This document shows, in pieces, positions 25,015 to 39,562 of a stretch of DNA of 64,000 bases. The position numbers and the translations under genes are program-made. Below the pieces are notes generated by a model that was not told the origin of the DNA, did not search any database, and saw only the letters and a program-made list of their open reading frames with translations. Each line of letters opens with the position of its first letter. Position 1 is the first letter of the stretch. Source of the stretch: Marinobacter koreensis (GTDB lineage: Bacteria > Pseudomonadota > Gammaproteobacteria > Pseudomonadales > Oleiphilaceae); the NCBI RefSeq assembly GCF_023156285.1, contig NZ_JAKZAJ010000002.1, forward strand, positions 558,001 to 622,000, in the 5' to 3' direction.

Positions 25015-25965
25015 TCAGACCCAATCCTCGATTCGGGCCCGGAAGGCCCGATACTCCTGAAGCGCCGCCCCCGATCCGGTCGCCTTGAGGCGCACTTCCT
25101 GCCCTGGTTTGCATTGGGCCAGACGGGACGCCGACAAGGGCGTCAGTGCGCCCAGTCGTGGATAGCCCCCGATGGTCTGGCGGTCATTCAACAGGGCAAT
25201 CGGCTGTCCGTCGGGCGGCACCTGGACGCTGCCCAGATTAATGCCTTCCGATATCAGCGACCGGACACGGCAGTCGAGCCGGGGCCCCGTGAGCCGAACG
25301 CCCATCCGGTCCGCCCGCTCATCCACCTTCCAGCGGGCGTTGAATGCGTCGTAGAGGCTTTGCCCTGAGAATTCGGCGATTTGCGCACCGGGCAACAGCG
25401 ACAATACCGGTTCGAGACTGAAATCCGGGCGAACACCGGACGGCGCCTGTTGGGTCGCGGTGTTGTTCGAAGGCCCGGCCGGGTGGACGGTGAGCTGGTC
25501 CCCGGTCTGGAGCTTGCTGCCCAGGCCGTCAAACCCGCCAAGTTGTTCGCGCATCACGCAGGCGACGCTCCCCATGACCGGTTCGGCGGCGAAACCACCT
25601 CGCACGGACAGATAGGCGCGCAAGCCGCTGACCGGCGACGCAAAGCGCAGGACCTGGCCCTCTTTCCAGACCACCCGTTCCCATAACGGCACAGGCCGTT
25701 GATCCAGGGTGGCGCCAAGGTCGGCACCGGCAATGGCGAAGGCCAGGTCTTTCTCGGCGACCAGTTCCAGGCCACCCACGGTGACCTCCAGTGACGCCGC
25801 GCCCCAGCGATTTCCAGCCAGCGCGTTGGCCCAGGCCCAGGAGTAGAGGTCTGCAGGCCCGCCCTGGGTCACGCCCAGATGACGCACCCCAAACCGGCCC
25901 GCATCCTGAAGCAGGGCCAAGGGCCCGGCCCGCAGTACCCGGACACCAATCGCCGTGTCAGTCAT
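25015..25965 (-). CDS. pxpC: 5-oxoprolinase subunit C (biotin-dependent carboxyltransferase-like)
   Basis: With PxpA and PxpB it converts 5-oxo-L-proline (pyroglutamate) to glutamate using ATP. The 316-residue KipA/PxpC-type sequence shows LLQDAGRFGVRHLGVTQGGPAD near the N-terminus, AIAGADLGATLD near 77, RAYLSVRGGF near 116 and LLNDRQTIGGYPRLG near 262. It overlaps pxpB by 4 bases. It converges on badR, 12 bases away, with no visible terminator between. Confidence 0.93.
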   Translation of the reverse strand: MTDTAIGVRVLRAGPLALLQDAGRFGVRHLGVTQGGPADLYSWAWANALAGNRWGAASLEVTVGGLELVAEKDLAFAIAGADLGATLDQRPVPLWERVVWKEGQVLRFASPVSGLRAYLSVRGGFAAEPVMGSVACVMREQLGGFDGLGSKLQTGDQLTVHPAGPSNNTATQQAPSGVRPDFSLEPVLSLLPGAQIAEFSGQSLYDAFNARWKVDERADRMGVRLTGPRLDCRVRSLISEGINLGSVQVPPDGQPIALLNDRQTIGGYPRLGALTPLSASRLAQCKPGQEVRLKATGSGAALQEYRAFRARIEDWV

Positions 25966-26681
25966 GGGCGCTCCTCCAGGGGCGTGATGTCGCCCCCCTG
26001 TCGCTCGAATTCCTCGCGGCTGACCGGAACAAAGCGGACTTCGTCCCCCACCTTGAGCAGGCTCAGATCCTCACGCTGACGATCAAACAGGCGTGCACAG
26101 GTACGACCCAGCAGATTCCAGCCCCCGGGTGTCGCCGCCGGGTAGGCTGCGGTCTGACGGGCAGCAATGGCGACACTGCCAACCGGCACCCGCTGCCGTG
26201 GTGTGTCCAGGCGGGGGCAATCCAGCCCGGGATCCGTCAGGCCCATAAACGCAAAGCCGGGTGCAAAGCCCAGGGCAAAGACGCGATAGCTCTTGCCGCT
26301 GTGCACCTGGATGACCTCTTCGATGGTCAGGCCGGTCTGCCCGGCAACCCGTTCAAGGTCCGGCCCGACGCTGGGGTCGTACCAGGTCGGCAGTTCGTGC
26401 ACCTGCCCCCCGGCCACCCCGGACGTATCCGGTTCCAGATCGTCCAGCAACACCATCAGCCGGTCACGCGCCTCGGCAGGAGACAGGCTAAGCGGATCAA
26501 ACGTGATCAACAGAGTGGTGTACGAGGGCACGATATCCACGAGTGCGTCGCCAAACGCCGTCCGGCACCGGTTCGCCAGCGCTGCCAGCCAGGACAGGTT
26601 GGCTTCGTCAATGTCGTTGAACAACCGGACGATCCAGCCGTCCAGGCCGGCCGGCTCCAGACGCGGCAACTTATCACTCAT
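25962..26681 (-). CDS. pxpB: 5-oxoprolinase subunit B
   Basis: A 239-residue KipI/PxpB-type protein: [16 protein letters not shown] near 49-64, [19 protein letters not shown] near 97, [18 protein letters not shown] near 137, and [29 protein letters not shown] near 168-196. ATG 26681 overlaps the pxpA stop (ATGA), which sets this start over the longer in-frame ORF that begins at 26762. It forms the carboxyltransferase-like half with PxpC. Confidence 0.93.
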   Translation of the reverse strand: MSDKLPRLEPAGLDGWIVRLFNDIDEANLSWLAALANRCRTAFGDALVDIVPSYTTLLITFDPLSLSPAEARDRLMVLLDDLEPDTSGVAGGQVHELPTWYDPSVGPDLERVAGQTGLTIEEVIQVHSGKSYRVFALGFAPGFAFMGLTDPGLDCPRLDTPRQRVPVGSVAIAARQTAAYPAATPGGWNLLGRTCARLFDRQREDLSLLKVGDEVRFVPVSREEFERQGGDITPLEERP

Positions 26682-27433
26682 CGCTCGGTCTCCAGCGCCC
26701 GTATGGCCTGGCGGATCGCCTTGACCGCCGCAATGGATTCGTCGTTGTCGCCGTGGACACACAGGGTGTCCGCCTCCAGTACCAGGTCGCTGCCGTCGAC
26801 GGCGGTCAGCGGCTCCCGTTTGGCAATACGAACGGCCTGATCGATGATCACATCGGTGTCGTGATGCACCGCTCCGGCCATCTTTCGGGAGACCAGACGC
26901 CCTTCACTATCGTAGGCCCGGTCGGCAAAGGCCTCGAACCAGAGCGACACTCCCAGCCGATCGGCGATCTCCTTCTCCATGCGGTTGTCCCGGGCGGCCA
27001 TGGTCATCAGCGGCAAGGTATCGTCAAAGTCCCGGATTGCGCGGACCACGGCCTCGAACAGTTCGGGATCCTTCGTCATGTCGTTGTAGAGCGCGCCATG
27101 GGGTTTGACGTAATGCAGGCGTGTGCCTTCGGCCTGGCAGATCCCCGCCAGGGCGCCGATCTGGTAGAGCACAAGGTCTTCCACCTCGTCGGGCGAACAG
27201 GCAATGGAACGGCGTCCGAACCCCACCAGATCCGGATACGCAGGATGCGCACCCACCTTGACGCCATGTTCGATCGCCAGCCGGACGGTCCGGCGGATAA
27301 CGTGGGGATCGGAGGCATGGAAGCCGCAGGCTACGTTGGCGAGATCGACATAGGGCATCACGTGCTCATCGAGCCCCATGACCCAGGGCCCGAAGCTCTC
27401 TCCCATGTCGGCGTTGATCAGTAGCCTGTTCAT
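26678..27433 (-). CDS. pxpA: 5-oxoprolinase subunit A (LamB/YcsF family)
   Basis: A 251-residue protein with the family signature [39 protein letters not shown] near 31-54, [15 protein letters not shown] near 62 and [12 protein letters not shown] near 108-119. It binds the oxoproline substrate and works with PxpBC. CAGGAG lies before the ATG. It is preceded by an amidase gene with only 21 bases between, forming a four-gene operon. Confidence 0.95.
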   Translation of the reverse strand: MNRLLINADMGESFGPWVMGLDEHVMPYVDLANVACGFHASDPHVIRRTVRLAIEHGVKVGAHPAYPDLVGFGRRSIACSPDEVEDLVLYQIGALAGICQAEGTRLHYVKPHGALYNDMTKDPELFEAVVRAIRDFDDTLPLMTMAARDNRMEKEIADRLGVSLWFEAFADRAYDSEGRLVSRKMAGAVHHDTDVIIDQAVRIAKREPLTAVDGSDLVLEADTLCVHGDNDESIAAVKAIRQAIRALETER

Positions 27434-27454
27434 TGTCGGTCTCCTGAAAATCGG

Positions 27455-28825
27455 CTAATCGCTAGACAGTACTTTTTCGATGGCAGATGCGGATGCCAGG
27501 ATCTGGCGATCGAGTCCATTACGGCCAATCAGCATCAGGCCACTGGGCAGCTCGTCACCGGTGTGATTGGGCAACGTTATGGCACAGAGGTCCAGGACGT
27601 TCGCAACGGTTGGATTGCGCAACACCAGCAAATTGGTGCGACCGTATACCTTGTCGTCCGAGAGATCACTCAACAGGGGTGGTTCGATCGGGACGGTCGG
27701 TGCCAGCAGACCGTCATAATCTGACAGGAAGGCGTCCGCCCGGGACATACTTTCAGCACGGAGATGCAACAGCGCCTGATAATCCGCGGCACTGATCAGG
27801 GCTCCCCGCTCCATCCGGGATTTTACCCGGGGATCGTACTGATCGCCGTGTTCCGCCAACCAGTGGCGGTGTCGAAAATACGCCTCGGCCGCGGTGAGTC
27901 CGCCACCGGCCAACAGCTCCGGCAGACGATCAAGCACCGGAACCTGCGCCTCGATCACAGTAGCGCCGGCGTCCCTCAAGCGCTTCAGGCTTCGCTCGAA
28001 GGCGTTACCCACGGCGGGAGATAACTCATCCAGCATATAGTTCCCGGGAACCACAAAGCGGAGGCCCTCCAGGTCCGGCCGTCGTGGCGGCGGAAAGGGT
28101 GTGCCCGCCAGTACGGCATCAAGACGCGCACAGCAGTCGACGCTCCGGGCGATCGGCCCGATGGAATCGTAACTGTCAGAGAGCGGAAAGGTGCCCTGGC
28201 GGGGAATTCGATATTGGGAGGGTTTGAATCCCACCAGGCCACAGAAGGCTGCCGGAATCCGGACCGAGCCCCCGGTATCGGACCCGATCGCTCCGGCCGC
28301 CATTCCCGCCGCCACGGCAACCGCCGAACCTGAGGAGGAGCCACCGGCGATACGGTCCGGGGCAAGGGGGCTGAGGGGCGTTCCGTAATGGGGGTTGAGA
28401 CCGAGGCCGGAGTAGGCAAACTCGGTCATGTTGGTGTGTCCGGTAATGACCGCACCGGCTCTTCTGAGCCGGGAGACAATCAGGGCGTCGGTCGACGCAG
28501 TCTCGGACCACCATCGGGAACCGGAATGGGTGACTTCGCCCTGCACGTCGAACAGCGCCTTGATCGCAATCGGTAAACCGGCCAGTTCGCCAACGGGTAC
28601 CTTTGCCTGGCGGAGGGTGTCCACGGCCTCGGCCTCGGCTCTGGCCGTCTCATCAAACCTTTTCGTATAGGCCTGATGAGCCGGTTCATCCCGGCGGTCA
28701 GCGGCGCTCAGGCAAGCGTCCAGTATCTGGGCCGCACTCCAATGACGCTGATCCAGTCCCTGAAGCAGGTCGCCGAGAGTAGCATCCGGAAACGACCGGT
28801 CAGTCGCGGTGTCGCTTTGAGCCAT
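27455..28825 (-). CDS. Amidase-signature family amidohydrolase
   Basis: A 456-residue cytoplasmic amidase. The Ser-cisSer-Lys triad is visible: Lys89 (LPIAIKALFD), cis-Ser163 (AGGSSSGSA) and nucleophile Ser187 (GSDTGGSVRIPAA). The full core from about residue 60 to 200 is present and the family length is normal. The substrate cannot be told from sequence. As first gene of an operon with pxpABC it may release pyroglutamate or an amino acid from an amide, but allophanate-hydrolase-like or indoleacetamide-hydrolase-like activities are alternatives. Confidence 0.85.
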   Translation of the reverse strand: MAQSDTATDRSFPDATLGDLLQGLDQRHWSAAQILDACLSAADRRDEPAHQAYTKRFDETARAEAEAVDTLRQAKVPVGELAGLPIAIKALFDVQGEVTHSGSRWWSETASTDALIVSRLRRAGAVITGHTNMTEFAYSGLGLNPHYGTPLSPLAPDRIAGGSSSGSAVAVAAGMAAGAIGSDTGGSVRIPAAFCGLVGFKPSQYRIPRQGTFPLSDSYDSIGPIARSVDCCARLDAVLAGTPFPPPRRPDLEGLRFVVPGNYMLDELSPAVGNAFERSLKRLRDAGATVIEAQVPVLDRLPELLAGGGLTAAEAYFRHRHWLAEHGDQYDPRVKSRMERGALISAADYQALLHLRAESMSRADAFLSDYDGLLAPTVPIEPPLLSDLSDDKVYGRTNLLVLRNPTVANVLDLCAITLPNHTGDELPSGLMLIGRNGLDRQILASASAIEKVLSSD

Positions 28826-28912
28826 ATTGTCACCATTGGTCTCTCTGAATTCCCGGATAGACCAGCGGTATCAAGACGATAAGTCGCGCTCGCCCGGAGC
28901 GGCAGCCTCAAC

Positions 28913-30745
28913 CTATTCGACAGTGACGCTCTTCGCCAGATTCCTGGGCTGGTCCACATCCGTGCCTTTCAATACCGCCACATGGTAGGACAATAGCTGC
29001 AACGGCACCGTATAGACAATGGGCGCGGTAATCTCGTGCACCGAGGGCAACGAGAGCACATGGACACTCTCTTCCGGCCGGACCTTTGCGGCTTTGTCGG
29101 CGAAGACGAACAGCTCGCCGCCGCGCGCCCGGACCTCTTCGAGATTCGATTTGAGCTTCTCTACCAGGTCGTTGTTGGGCGCTACCGTAACGACGGGCAT
29201 TTCCCCATCCACCAGCGCCAGAGGTCCGTGCTTGAGTTCACCGGCCGGATAGGCTTCCGCGTGGATGTAGGAAATTTCCTTGAGTTTCAGGGCACCCTCC
29301 AGGGCGACCGGGAACTGGGAGCCCCGGCCCAGGAACAGGCTGTGGTTCTTGTCCATGAATGCCCTGGCCATCTCGGCAATGTCGTTATCCAGGGCCAGCA
29401 CGTCGCTGACCTGGCCGGGTAACTGATGGATAGCGCCGACGATATCGGCTTCCCGGGCCGCATCAAGGCCGTTGTGGCGGGCCAGTGCCAGGGTGAAGAT
29501 CAGCAATGCGGTCAGCTGGGTGGTAAACGCCTTGGTGGAAGCCACCCCGATTTCAGGCCCCGCCTGGGTCATGATCACCAGATCCGATTCCCGGACCAGG
29601 GAACTGCCCGGAACGTTACAGATGGCCAGTGCCGCCCGGAAGCCGGCCTGTTTGGCCTGGCGCAGCGCGGCGAGCGTATCGGCGGTCTCCCCGGACTGGG
29701 AGATACACAGGAACAGGGTATCGGGCTGGATCACATGCTTGCGGTAGCGGAACTCCGATGCCACCTCCACAGAGCAGGGCACGCCGGCCAGTTCCTCGAT
29801 CCAGTAACGGGCGACCATACCGGCGTGGTAGGAGGTGCCGCAGGCAATGATCTGGACGTGGCGGACGTTCTCCAGCAGGTTGGCGGCATCGGTGCCCAGG
29901 GCCTGTTCCAACACACGGGAATCGGTCAAGCGACCTTCCATGGTGGCCTTGATCACCTTTGGCTGCTCGTAGATTTCCTTGAGCATGAAATGGCGGTACT
30001 CGCCCTTTTCGGCAGAGTCCGTGCCGTGCTCGAAGCGCGCCACCTTGCGCTCGACCGGTGTGCCTTCTCGGTCATGGACGGATACGCCGTCCTTGCGAAT
30101 ATCGGCAATGTCGCCTTCTTCGAGGAACATGAAGCGGTCGGTGACCGGCAGCAGTGCCAGTTGATCCGAGGCGATGAAGTTCTCACCGATACCTACGCCC
30201 ACAACCAGAGGGCTCCCCTCGCGACAGACGACCAGGTGGTCCGGTTCGTCGGCATGTACGACGGCCAGGGCATAGGCACCGCGCAAACGGGCAATCGCCG
30301 CCTTCACCGCGTCGTAAAGCCGGCCGAGATCACGGTAGTTCTTTTCAATCAGGTGGGCGACCACTTCGGTATCGGTTTGTGAGGAAAATTCAAAGCCGTC
30401 GGCCCGGAGCTCCTCCCGGAGTTCCTGATAATTCTCGATGATGCCGTTGTGAACGATGGCCAGACGCTCGCCGGACATGTGGGGATGAGCGTTCACCTGT
30501 GAAGGCTCGCCGTGCGTCGCCCACCGGGTGTGGGCAATGCCGAGGTGACCACTGAGGGGATTGCTGTCGATGGCATCGGACAACGCGGCAACCTTGCCCA
30601 CTTCCCGTGCACGCTGGACAAGGTGCTTGCCGTCGATCACGGCCATGCCGGCGGAGTCGTATCCACGGTACTCGAGGCGGCGCAGGCCCTCCAGAAGAAT
30701 GCCCTGGACGTCCCGTTCAGATACCGCTCCTACAATCCCACACAT
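28913..30745 (-). CDS. glmS: Glutamine--fructose-6-phosphate aminotransferase (isomerizing)
   Basis: Makes glucosamine-6-phosphate, the first step to UDP-GlcNAc. The 610-residue protein has the Ntn glutaminase domain starting MCGIVGAV with nucleophile Cys2, the interdomain linker, and two SIS sugar-isomerase domains ([63 protein letters not shown]), ending [11 protein letters not shown] as in typical GlmS. It lies 30 bases downstream of glmU, giving both enzymes of the route in one locus. Confidence 0.98.
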   Translation of the reverse strand: MCGIVGAVSERDVQGILLEGLRRLEYRGYDSAGMAVIDGKHLVQRAREVGKVAALSDAIDSNPLSGHLGIAHTRWATHGEPSQVNAHPHMSGERLAIVHNGIIENYQELREELRADGFEFSSQTDTEVVAHLIEKNYRDLGRLYDAVKAAIARLRGAYALAVVHADEPDHLVVCREGSPLVVGVGIGENFIASDQLALLPVTDRFMFLEEGDIADIRKDGVSVHDREGTPVERKVARFEHGTDSAEKGEYRHFMLKEIYEQPKVIKATMEGRLTDSRVLEQALGTDAANLLENVRHVQIIACGTSYHAGMVARYWIEELAGVPCSVEVASEFRYRKHVIQPDTLFLCISQSGETADTLAALRQAKQAGFRAALAICNVPGSSLVRESDLVIMTQAGPEIGVASTKAFTTQLTALLIFTLALARHNGLDAAREADIVGAIHQLPGQVSDVLALDNDIAEMARAFMDKNHSLFLGRGSQFPVALEGALKLKEISYIHAEAYPAGELKHGPLALVDGEMPVVTVAPNNDLVEKLKSNLEEVRARGGELFVFADKAAKVRPEESVHVLSLPSVHEITAPIVYTVPLQLLSYHVAVLKGTDVDQPRNLAKSVTVE

Positions 30746-30775
30746 GTTGCTGTCACCTGCTCGTTAATCGTTCGT

Positions 30776-32140
30776 TTAGGCTTTTTTCGGTTTTTCCCAG
30801 CCGGCAATATTGCGCTGCCGTCCCCGGGCCACCGCCAGTTCATGATCCGCCACATCCCGGGTAATGGTGGAACCGGCTCCAATGGTGGCCTCGGCCGCGA
30901 CTGTGACCGGCGCCACCAGAGCCGTATTGGAGCCGACAAAGACGCCATCCCCAAGCACGGTGCGGTATTTATTTACCCCATCATAATTGCAGGTGATGGT
31001 GCCTGCACCCACATTCACATTACGACCCAGTGAGGCATCGCCGACGTAGCTGAGGTGATTGATCTTGCTGCCCTCGCCTACGACGGCCTTCTTGGTTTCA
31101 ACGAAGTTGCCCACCTTGGTATTGGCCGCCAGTTCCGTACCCGGGCGCAGGCGCGCAAACGGCCCAATCTGGGCGTTGTTACCGATCACTGCGCCTTCGA
31201 TCACGCTGTTTGCCTTGATCTCGGTGCCATCGGCGATGCTCGAGTCCTTGATGACACAGCCCGGGCCGATGGTCACATTGCTGCCCAGGTGCACCCGGCC
31301 CTCAAACACCACGTTCACATCGATCCACAAATCGTTGCCGATGGTCAGTTCACCGCGCACATCCACCCGGGCGGGGTCGGCCAGGCTGGCGCCTTCTGTC
31401 ATCAGGCGTTCAGCCTGCTGGCGCTGGTACCAGCGTTCCAGTTCGGCCAATTGCAGACGGTTGTTGACGCCCTGTACTTCGAAGGCGGTGAGCGGCTGGG
31501 AAACCGTCACACCCATGCCCTGTTCCACCGCCAGGGCAATAATATCGGTCAGATAATATTCCCCCTGGGCATTGCGGTTCGAAAGTGTGGGCAGCCAGCT
31601 TTTCAGGTGCTTTGCGGACACGGCGAGAATGCCGGTATTCACCTCATGGATGGCCTGCTGGTCGGCGCTGGCATCTTTCTGTTCCACGATCGCACGGACG
31701 TTACCATCACCGTCCCGGACAATCCGGCCATAGCCGTGGGGGTTATCGAGGTCTACGGTCAACAGCGCCAGCGTCTGGTCATCGAGACCGCTCACCATCG
31801 CTTCCAGGGTTGCGGCACCGATCAGGGGCACATCGCCGTACAGAACCAGAACCCGGGCGTCGTCCGGCAGTCCGGGTAGCGCCTGGGCAACGGCGTGGCC
31901 GGTACCCAGCTGTTCTTCCTGCAGCACCCAAGTGACCGAGGCATCGTCCAGGGACTCACGAACCCATTCCGCGCCATGACCGATCACGGTGTGAATTTGC
32001 TCCGCCCCGAGCTGCTTTGCCGTGTCAATAACGTGGTGCAGCATTGGCTTTCCGGCAACCGGATGCAGGACCTTGGGCAGGGCGGATTTCATTCTCGAGC
32101 CCTGGCCGGCGGCCAGGATCACAACGTGTAACGGGCTCAT
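30776..32140 (-). CDS. glmU: Bifunctional N-acetylglucosamine-1-phosphate uridyltransferase / glucosamine-1-phosphate acetyltransferase
   Basis: Acetylates GlcN-1-P and then transfers UMP to give UDP-GlcNAc for peptidoglycan and LPS. N-terminal pyrophosphorylase with [18 protein letters not shown] near 9-26 and VLYGDVPLI near 100; C-terminal left-handed beta helix with hexapeptide repeats and [33 protein letters not shown]. Length is about 454 residues. ATG 32140 is chosen over the GTG two codons upstream; neither has a strong ribosome site. It lies downstream of the atp operon, past a strong terminator. Confidence 0.97.
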   Translation of the reverse strand: MSPLHVVILAAGQGSRMKSALPKVLHPVAGKPMLHHVIDTAKQLGAEQIHTVIGHGAEWVRESLDDASVTWVLQEEQLGTGHAVAQALPGLPDDARVLVLYGDVPLIGAATLEAMVSGLDDQTLALLTVDLDNPHGYGRIVRDGDGNVRAIVEQKDASADQQAIHEVNTGILAVSAKHLKSWLPTLSNRNAQGEYYLTDIIALAVEQGMGVTVSQPLTAFEVQGVNNRLQLAELERWYQRQQAERLMTEGASLADPARVDVRGELTIGNDLWIDVNVVFEGRVHLGSNVTIGPGCVIKDSSIADGTEIKANSVIEGAVIGNNAQIGPFARLRPGTELAANTKVGNFVETKKAVVGEGSKINHLSYVGDASLGRNVNVGAGTITCNYDGVNKYRTVLGDGVFVGSNTALVAPVTVAAEATIGAGSTITRDVADHELAVARGRQRNIAGWEKPKKA

Positions 32141-32174
32141 GGACACTTCAGGCTCCCGGTCTGTTCATGATGTC

Positions 32175-32245
32175 AAAAAAAACCGCAACCTTCGGGGCCG
32201 GAGTTCCGACGCCGGGCGTCGGGGTTCCAGCCGCTCAGGATGCGG
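32175..32245 (-). terminator. Terminator of the atp operon
   Basis: On the minus strand an outer stem CCGCATCC / GGTTGCGG (7 of 8 pairs; 32238-32245 with 32183-32190) encloses a second stem CCGACGCC-GGCGTCGG. Eight T residues follow at once. It lies about 35 bases after the atpC stop. Confidence 0.75.
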
Positions 32246-32278
32246 CTTTGGTGTTCGGCAAACCCGAAACGAGATGGT

Positions 32279-32701
32279 TTAACGCATCTTGTTCCGCAGC
32301 TGCTGAATGGTACGAAGCTGCGCAACAGCTTCCGCCAACTCTGTAGCTGCACGGGAATACTCGAATTCACCGGTCTTGTTGGCAAGCGCCTTTTCCGCCT
32401 GTTTCTGGGCTTCAAGGGCAGCAGCCTCGTCAACATCCTTGGCACGAACGGCTGTGTCTGCCAGCAAAGTCACCAGATTGGGCTGGACTTCCAGATATCC
32501 GCCGGATACGTAAAGAATCTCTTCTTCACCACCCTGCTTGATAATCCGAACAGGACCAGGCTTCAGTGCGGTGAGCAGGGGCGCGTGACCCGGGGCAATA
32601 CCCAGGTCACCGTCCGAACCCGCTGCAATCAGCATTTCAACCAATCCGGAATAGATCTTTGTTTCGGCACTTACTACGTCACAATGTACGGTCATACTCA
32701 C
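32279..32701 (-). CDS. atpC: ATP synthase F1 epsilon subunit
   Basis: Central-stalk subunit that couples and inhibits F1. The 140-residue chain starts [19 protein letters not shown] and shows [19 protein letters not shown] near 31-50 and [21 protein letters not shown] near 65-87, then the two-helix C-terminal domain. It is the last gene of the operon, 47 bases after atpD. Confidence 0.98.
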   Translation of the reverse strand: MSMTVHCDVVSAETKIYSGLVEMLIAAGSDGDLGIAPGHAPLLTALKPGPVRIIKQGGEEEILYVSGGYLEVQPNLVTLLADTAVRAKDVDEAAALEAQKQAEKALANKTGEFEYSRAATELAEAVAQLRTIQQLRNKMR

Positions 32702-32748
32702 GTCAGTCGCCTCTTTGATCGATCCGGAAACTAGGTACTCGGGTCAGA

Positions 32749-34194
<1,446 letters not shown>

Positions 34195-35064
34195 TTAAAC
34201 TGCGGTCGCGCCGCTCACGATCTCTGAAATCTCTTGGGTGATGGCTGCCTGACGTGCCTTGTTGTAGGCCAACTGAAGCTCGTCAATGATGTTGCCGGCG
34301 TTGTCGGTCGCACTCTTCATGGCAATCATCCGAGCGGCCTGCTCGCAGGCCAGGTTTTCCACCACGCCCTGATACACCTGAGATTCGATGTAACGTATCA
34401 GGAGGCCATCGAGAATCGGCCGGGCATCCGGCTCGTAGATGTAATCCCACTGGCTTTTGTTGACGTCTTCACCGCTCTCTTCTTCCTTCGGCAGCGGCAA
34501 AAGCTGACTTACCGAAGGCGTCTGTGTCATGGTGTTCACAAACTCGTTGCTCACCAGGTACAAGCGGTCAATCTTGCCTTCCTGAAACGCGTCCAGCATC
34601 ACCTTGACGGTACCGATCAGCTGATCGGCACTGGGCGAATCGCCCAGGTGCGTCAACGCAGAGATGACGTTGCCACCGTAGTTGCGGAAGAAAACAGCGC
34701 CTTTTTGACCGATCGCACAAAGATCAGCCTCGACGCCCTTGTCCTTCCACTGTTTCATATCGCGAACCAGTGCCTTGAACACGTTGATGTTCAGACCACC
34801 ACAGAGCCCACGATCAGATGAAACCACGATGTAACCGACACGATTGGCCTCACGCTCGTCCATGAATGGATGGGCGTACTCGGCGTTGGCCTTGGCAATG
34901 TGCCTGATCACCTGCTGCATCTTTTCCGCATACGGGCGAGTTGCCTGCATACGCTCCTGAGCCTTACGCATCTTACTCGCCGCCACCATTTCCATGGCGC
35001 TGGTGATCTTCTGCGTGCTCTTGATGCTGGAGATCTGATTACGTATTTCTTTTCCGACGGCCAT
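34195..35064 (-). CDS. atpG: ATP synthase F1 gamma subunit
   Basis: Rotating central-stalk subunit. The 289-residue chain starts [32 protein letters not shown] and ends with the conserved helix [35 protein letters not shown] is at about 83-93. It lies 75 bases after atpA, the gap containing a stem-loop. Confidence 0.99.
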   Translation of the reverse strand: MAVGKEIRNQISSIKSTQKITSAMEMVAASKMRKAQERMQATRPYAEKMQQVIRHIAKANAEYAHPFMDEREANRVGYIVVSSDRGLCGGLNINVFKALVRDMKQWKDKGVEADLCAIGQKGAVFFRNYGGNVISALTHLGDSPSADQLIGTVKVMLDAFQEGKIDRLYLVSNEFVNTMTQTPSVSQLLPLPKEEESGEDVNKSQWDYIYEPDARPILDGLLIRYIESQVYQGVVENLACEQAARMIAMKSATDNAGNIIDELQLAYNKARQAAITQEISEIVSGATAV

Positions 35065-35106
35065 AACTCACTGCCTTTTCAAGTTAGACACTCGAGCCCG
35101 AAACCA

Positions 35107-35137
35107 ACAGAGCCCGCCGGAGGGGCGGGCAATCTGT
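35107..35137. other. Stem-loop between atpA and atpG
   Basis: Arms ACAGA plus GCCCGCC (35107-35118) pair with GGCGGGC plus TCTGT (35124-35137) around a 5-base loop and a 2-base bulge. It begins 2 bases after the atpA stop. There is no T-run, so it is more likely an mRNA-stability or processing fold than a terminator. Confidence 0.6.
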
Positions 35138-35139
35138 GT

Positions 35140-36684
<1,545 letters not shown>

Positions 36685-36712
36685 GCCTTTATCCTCAAAC
36701 CGTTATCTGCAA

Positions 36713-37249
36713 TCAGGAACCTATCGCTTCCGCCAGCTTTTCAAGCTTGCCCCGAACCGAGGCGTCGATGACGACGTCGCCCGCGCGAATCACAACTCCA
36801 CCAATCAGCGACTTATCGGTAGTGGTAGACAGGTTCACTTTACGGCCCAACTTGCGGGAGAGTGCTTCCACCAATTTGGCGTCTTCGTCGCTCGATACAT
36901 CGAACGGAGAAGCCATCTCAACATTCACAGAACTCTCCAACTGAGCCCGCAATCCTTCGAACAAGGCATTGATTTCCGGCAAGAGGGGCAATCGCTTGTT
37001 CTCAGCCAGCAACGCAATGAAATTGCGTCCCTGCTCTGACAATTTACCCTCGCAGAAATCGGCGAATGCCGACGCTTTTTGCTCGTCCGGAAGTGTTGGA
37101 TGCATCACCAGAGCTTTTGCCTGGGGATCGCTTGCCACCGCACTGGCGAACGCAAGCATCTCGGACCACTCGTCGAGTGTTCCGGAGTCCTGCGCAACCG
37201 CGAAGGCGGCGTTGGCGTAAGGCCGGGCTAGCGTTATCAACTCTGCCAT
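36713..37249 (-). CDS. atpH: ATP synthase F1 delta subunit
   Basis: Peripheral-stalk subunit that links F1 to the b dimer. The 178-residue chain begins MAELITLARPYANAAFAVA and ends with GGVVIRAGDVVIDASVRGKLEKLAEAI, the conserved OSCP/delta signature. It follows atpF by 12 bases. Confidence 0.98.
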   Translation of the reverse strand: MAELITLARPYANAAFAVAQDSGTLDEWSEMLAFASAVASDPQAKALVMHPTLPDEQKASAFADFCEGKLSEQGRNFIALLAENKRLPLLPEINALFEGLRAQLESSVNVEMASPFDVSSDEDAKLVEALSRKLGRKVNLSTTTDKSLIGGVVIRAGDVVIDASVRGKLEKLAEAIGS

Positions 37250-37261
37250 GTCAAACCTCGT

Positions 37262-37732
37262 TTACAGTTGCGCAGACAGCTTGTCCAGCATCTCGCTGTG
37301 AGCTTTGGCGTCGACAGAAGTTTCCAGGATCTTTTCTGCACCGATGACGACCAACGAGGCCAGTTCCGCGCGCAGGGCTTCCTTCGCACGATTCTGCTCC
37401 CGTTCAATCTCGCCACGAGCCTGAACCAGAATACGCTCGCCTTCTTCGCGGGCATTCTCTTTGGCTTCGTCGATCAGTCGGGCTGAACGCTTGTTGGCTT
37501 GCTCAATGATCTCGGCCGCTTTTTGTTTGGCTTCACGCAGTTCCTGTGACGCTTTTTCCTGCGCCAGCTCCAGATCACGATTCGCGCGGTCAGCCGCGCT
37601 CAGGCCATCGGCAATCTTCTTCTGCCGGTCTTCCATAGCCTTGGTGATCGGAGTCCACACGTACCGCATGGTAAGCCATACAAATACGGCAAACGCGATC
37701 ATTTGGCCGATAAATGTAAGGTTAAAACTCAC
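37262..37732 (-). CDS. atpF: ATP synthase F0 b subunit
   Basis: Membrane-anchored peripheral stalk. The 156-residue chain has one N-terminal membrane helix ([22 protein letters not shown]) and a long charged coiled coil rich in Ala, Glu and Arg. Length and motif VWPPI-like [13 protein letters not shown] agree with the family. Confidence 0.98.
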   Translation of the reverse strand: MSFNLTFIGQMIAFAVFVWLTMRYVWTPITKAMEDRQKKIADGLSAADRANRDLELAQEKASQELREAKQKAAEIIEQANKRSARLIDEAKENAREEGERILVQARGEIEREQNRAKEALRAELASLVVIGAEKILETSVDAKAHSEMLDKLSAQL

Positions 37733-37779
37733 ACCGCTTCTCCACTAAATGGAATGAATTAGGTGGTCAATTTCGGTGC

Positions 37780-38034
<255 letters not shown>

Positions 38035-38080
38035 TTAATGGTTTAGCTTGGGTTAGTTGGTAAATGGATGTAGAACGATT

Positions 38081-39016
<936 letters not shown>

Positions 39017-39439
39017 TCAAGCCCTAAGTTTCAAAGATTTAGACCCCCAAAGCGCCGGGGCCAATGAATTCGTCAGCAACACCAGGATGAACGTGATGAA
39101 GAACATCCTGGCGTCCAGGGGATCTGCCCACTTAAAAACGGCCGCGAAACAAAGAGCCGTGAGCACTAACTTGACAACCTCACCCCGATAAAACGCTTTT
39201 ACAATACTGCCTATCGCCCGAGCCGGCCGATAGCGAAAAACCTGTTGTGTGAACAAGGCGTTGGGCAGGGTGTAAGTCAGCCCTCCCAGTAACGCCGAAT
39301 AAGCCATAACCAATCCGGCCATCAGATACCCTGCGATGGCCATGGCCAGGGTCACCCCCAATTGCACCAGGATCAGGCGATGAACCGGGGGACGCATTCT
39401 GTCCGTTTTCTGTCCCGGTTTTCTGCGTGAAATCTGCAT
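39017..39439 (-). CDS. atpI: ATP synthase subunit I
   Basis: A small membrane protein with about four hydrophobic segments (LGVTLAMAIAGYLMAG, SALLGGLTYTLPNALF, LVLTALCFAAVF, FFITFILVLLTNSLAPAL) that assists c-ring assembly or Mg2+ supply in other bacteria. The ATG at 39439 (140 residues) is preferred. The in-frame ATG at 39484 would lie about 10 bases after the predicted transcription start and has no ribosome site. It is the first gene of the atp operon. Confidence 0.9.
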   Translation of the reverse strand: MQISRRKPGQKTDRMRPPVHRLILVQLGVTLAMAIAGYLMAGLVMAYSALLGGLTYTLPNALFTQQVFRYRPARAIGSIVKAFYRGEVVKLVLTALCFAAVFKWADPLDARMFFITFILVLLTNSLAPALWGSKSLKLRA

Positions 39440-39498
39440 CGTCCTGGCCACCTGTCGGGTTGCCGGCCACTTTCTGGCTTTCATGTCAACGGGGCGGG

Positions 39499-39527
39499 AT
39501 TATATGTGTTAAGTGAGGCAGGTTCAA
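39499..39527 (-). promoter_or_regulatory. Promoter of the atp operon
   Basis: On the minus strand, -35 TTGAAC (39522-39527), a 17-base spacer and a perfect -10 TATAAT (39499-39504). The start would fall near 39491, about 50 bases before the preferred atpI start. Confidence 0.8.
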
Positions 39528-39562
39528 TATGAACTGTTGTTAATCGAACACGAAAAATCCGC

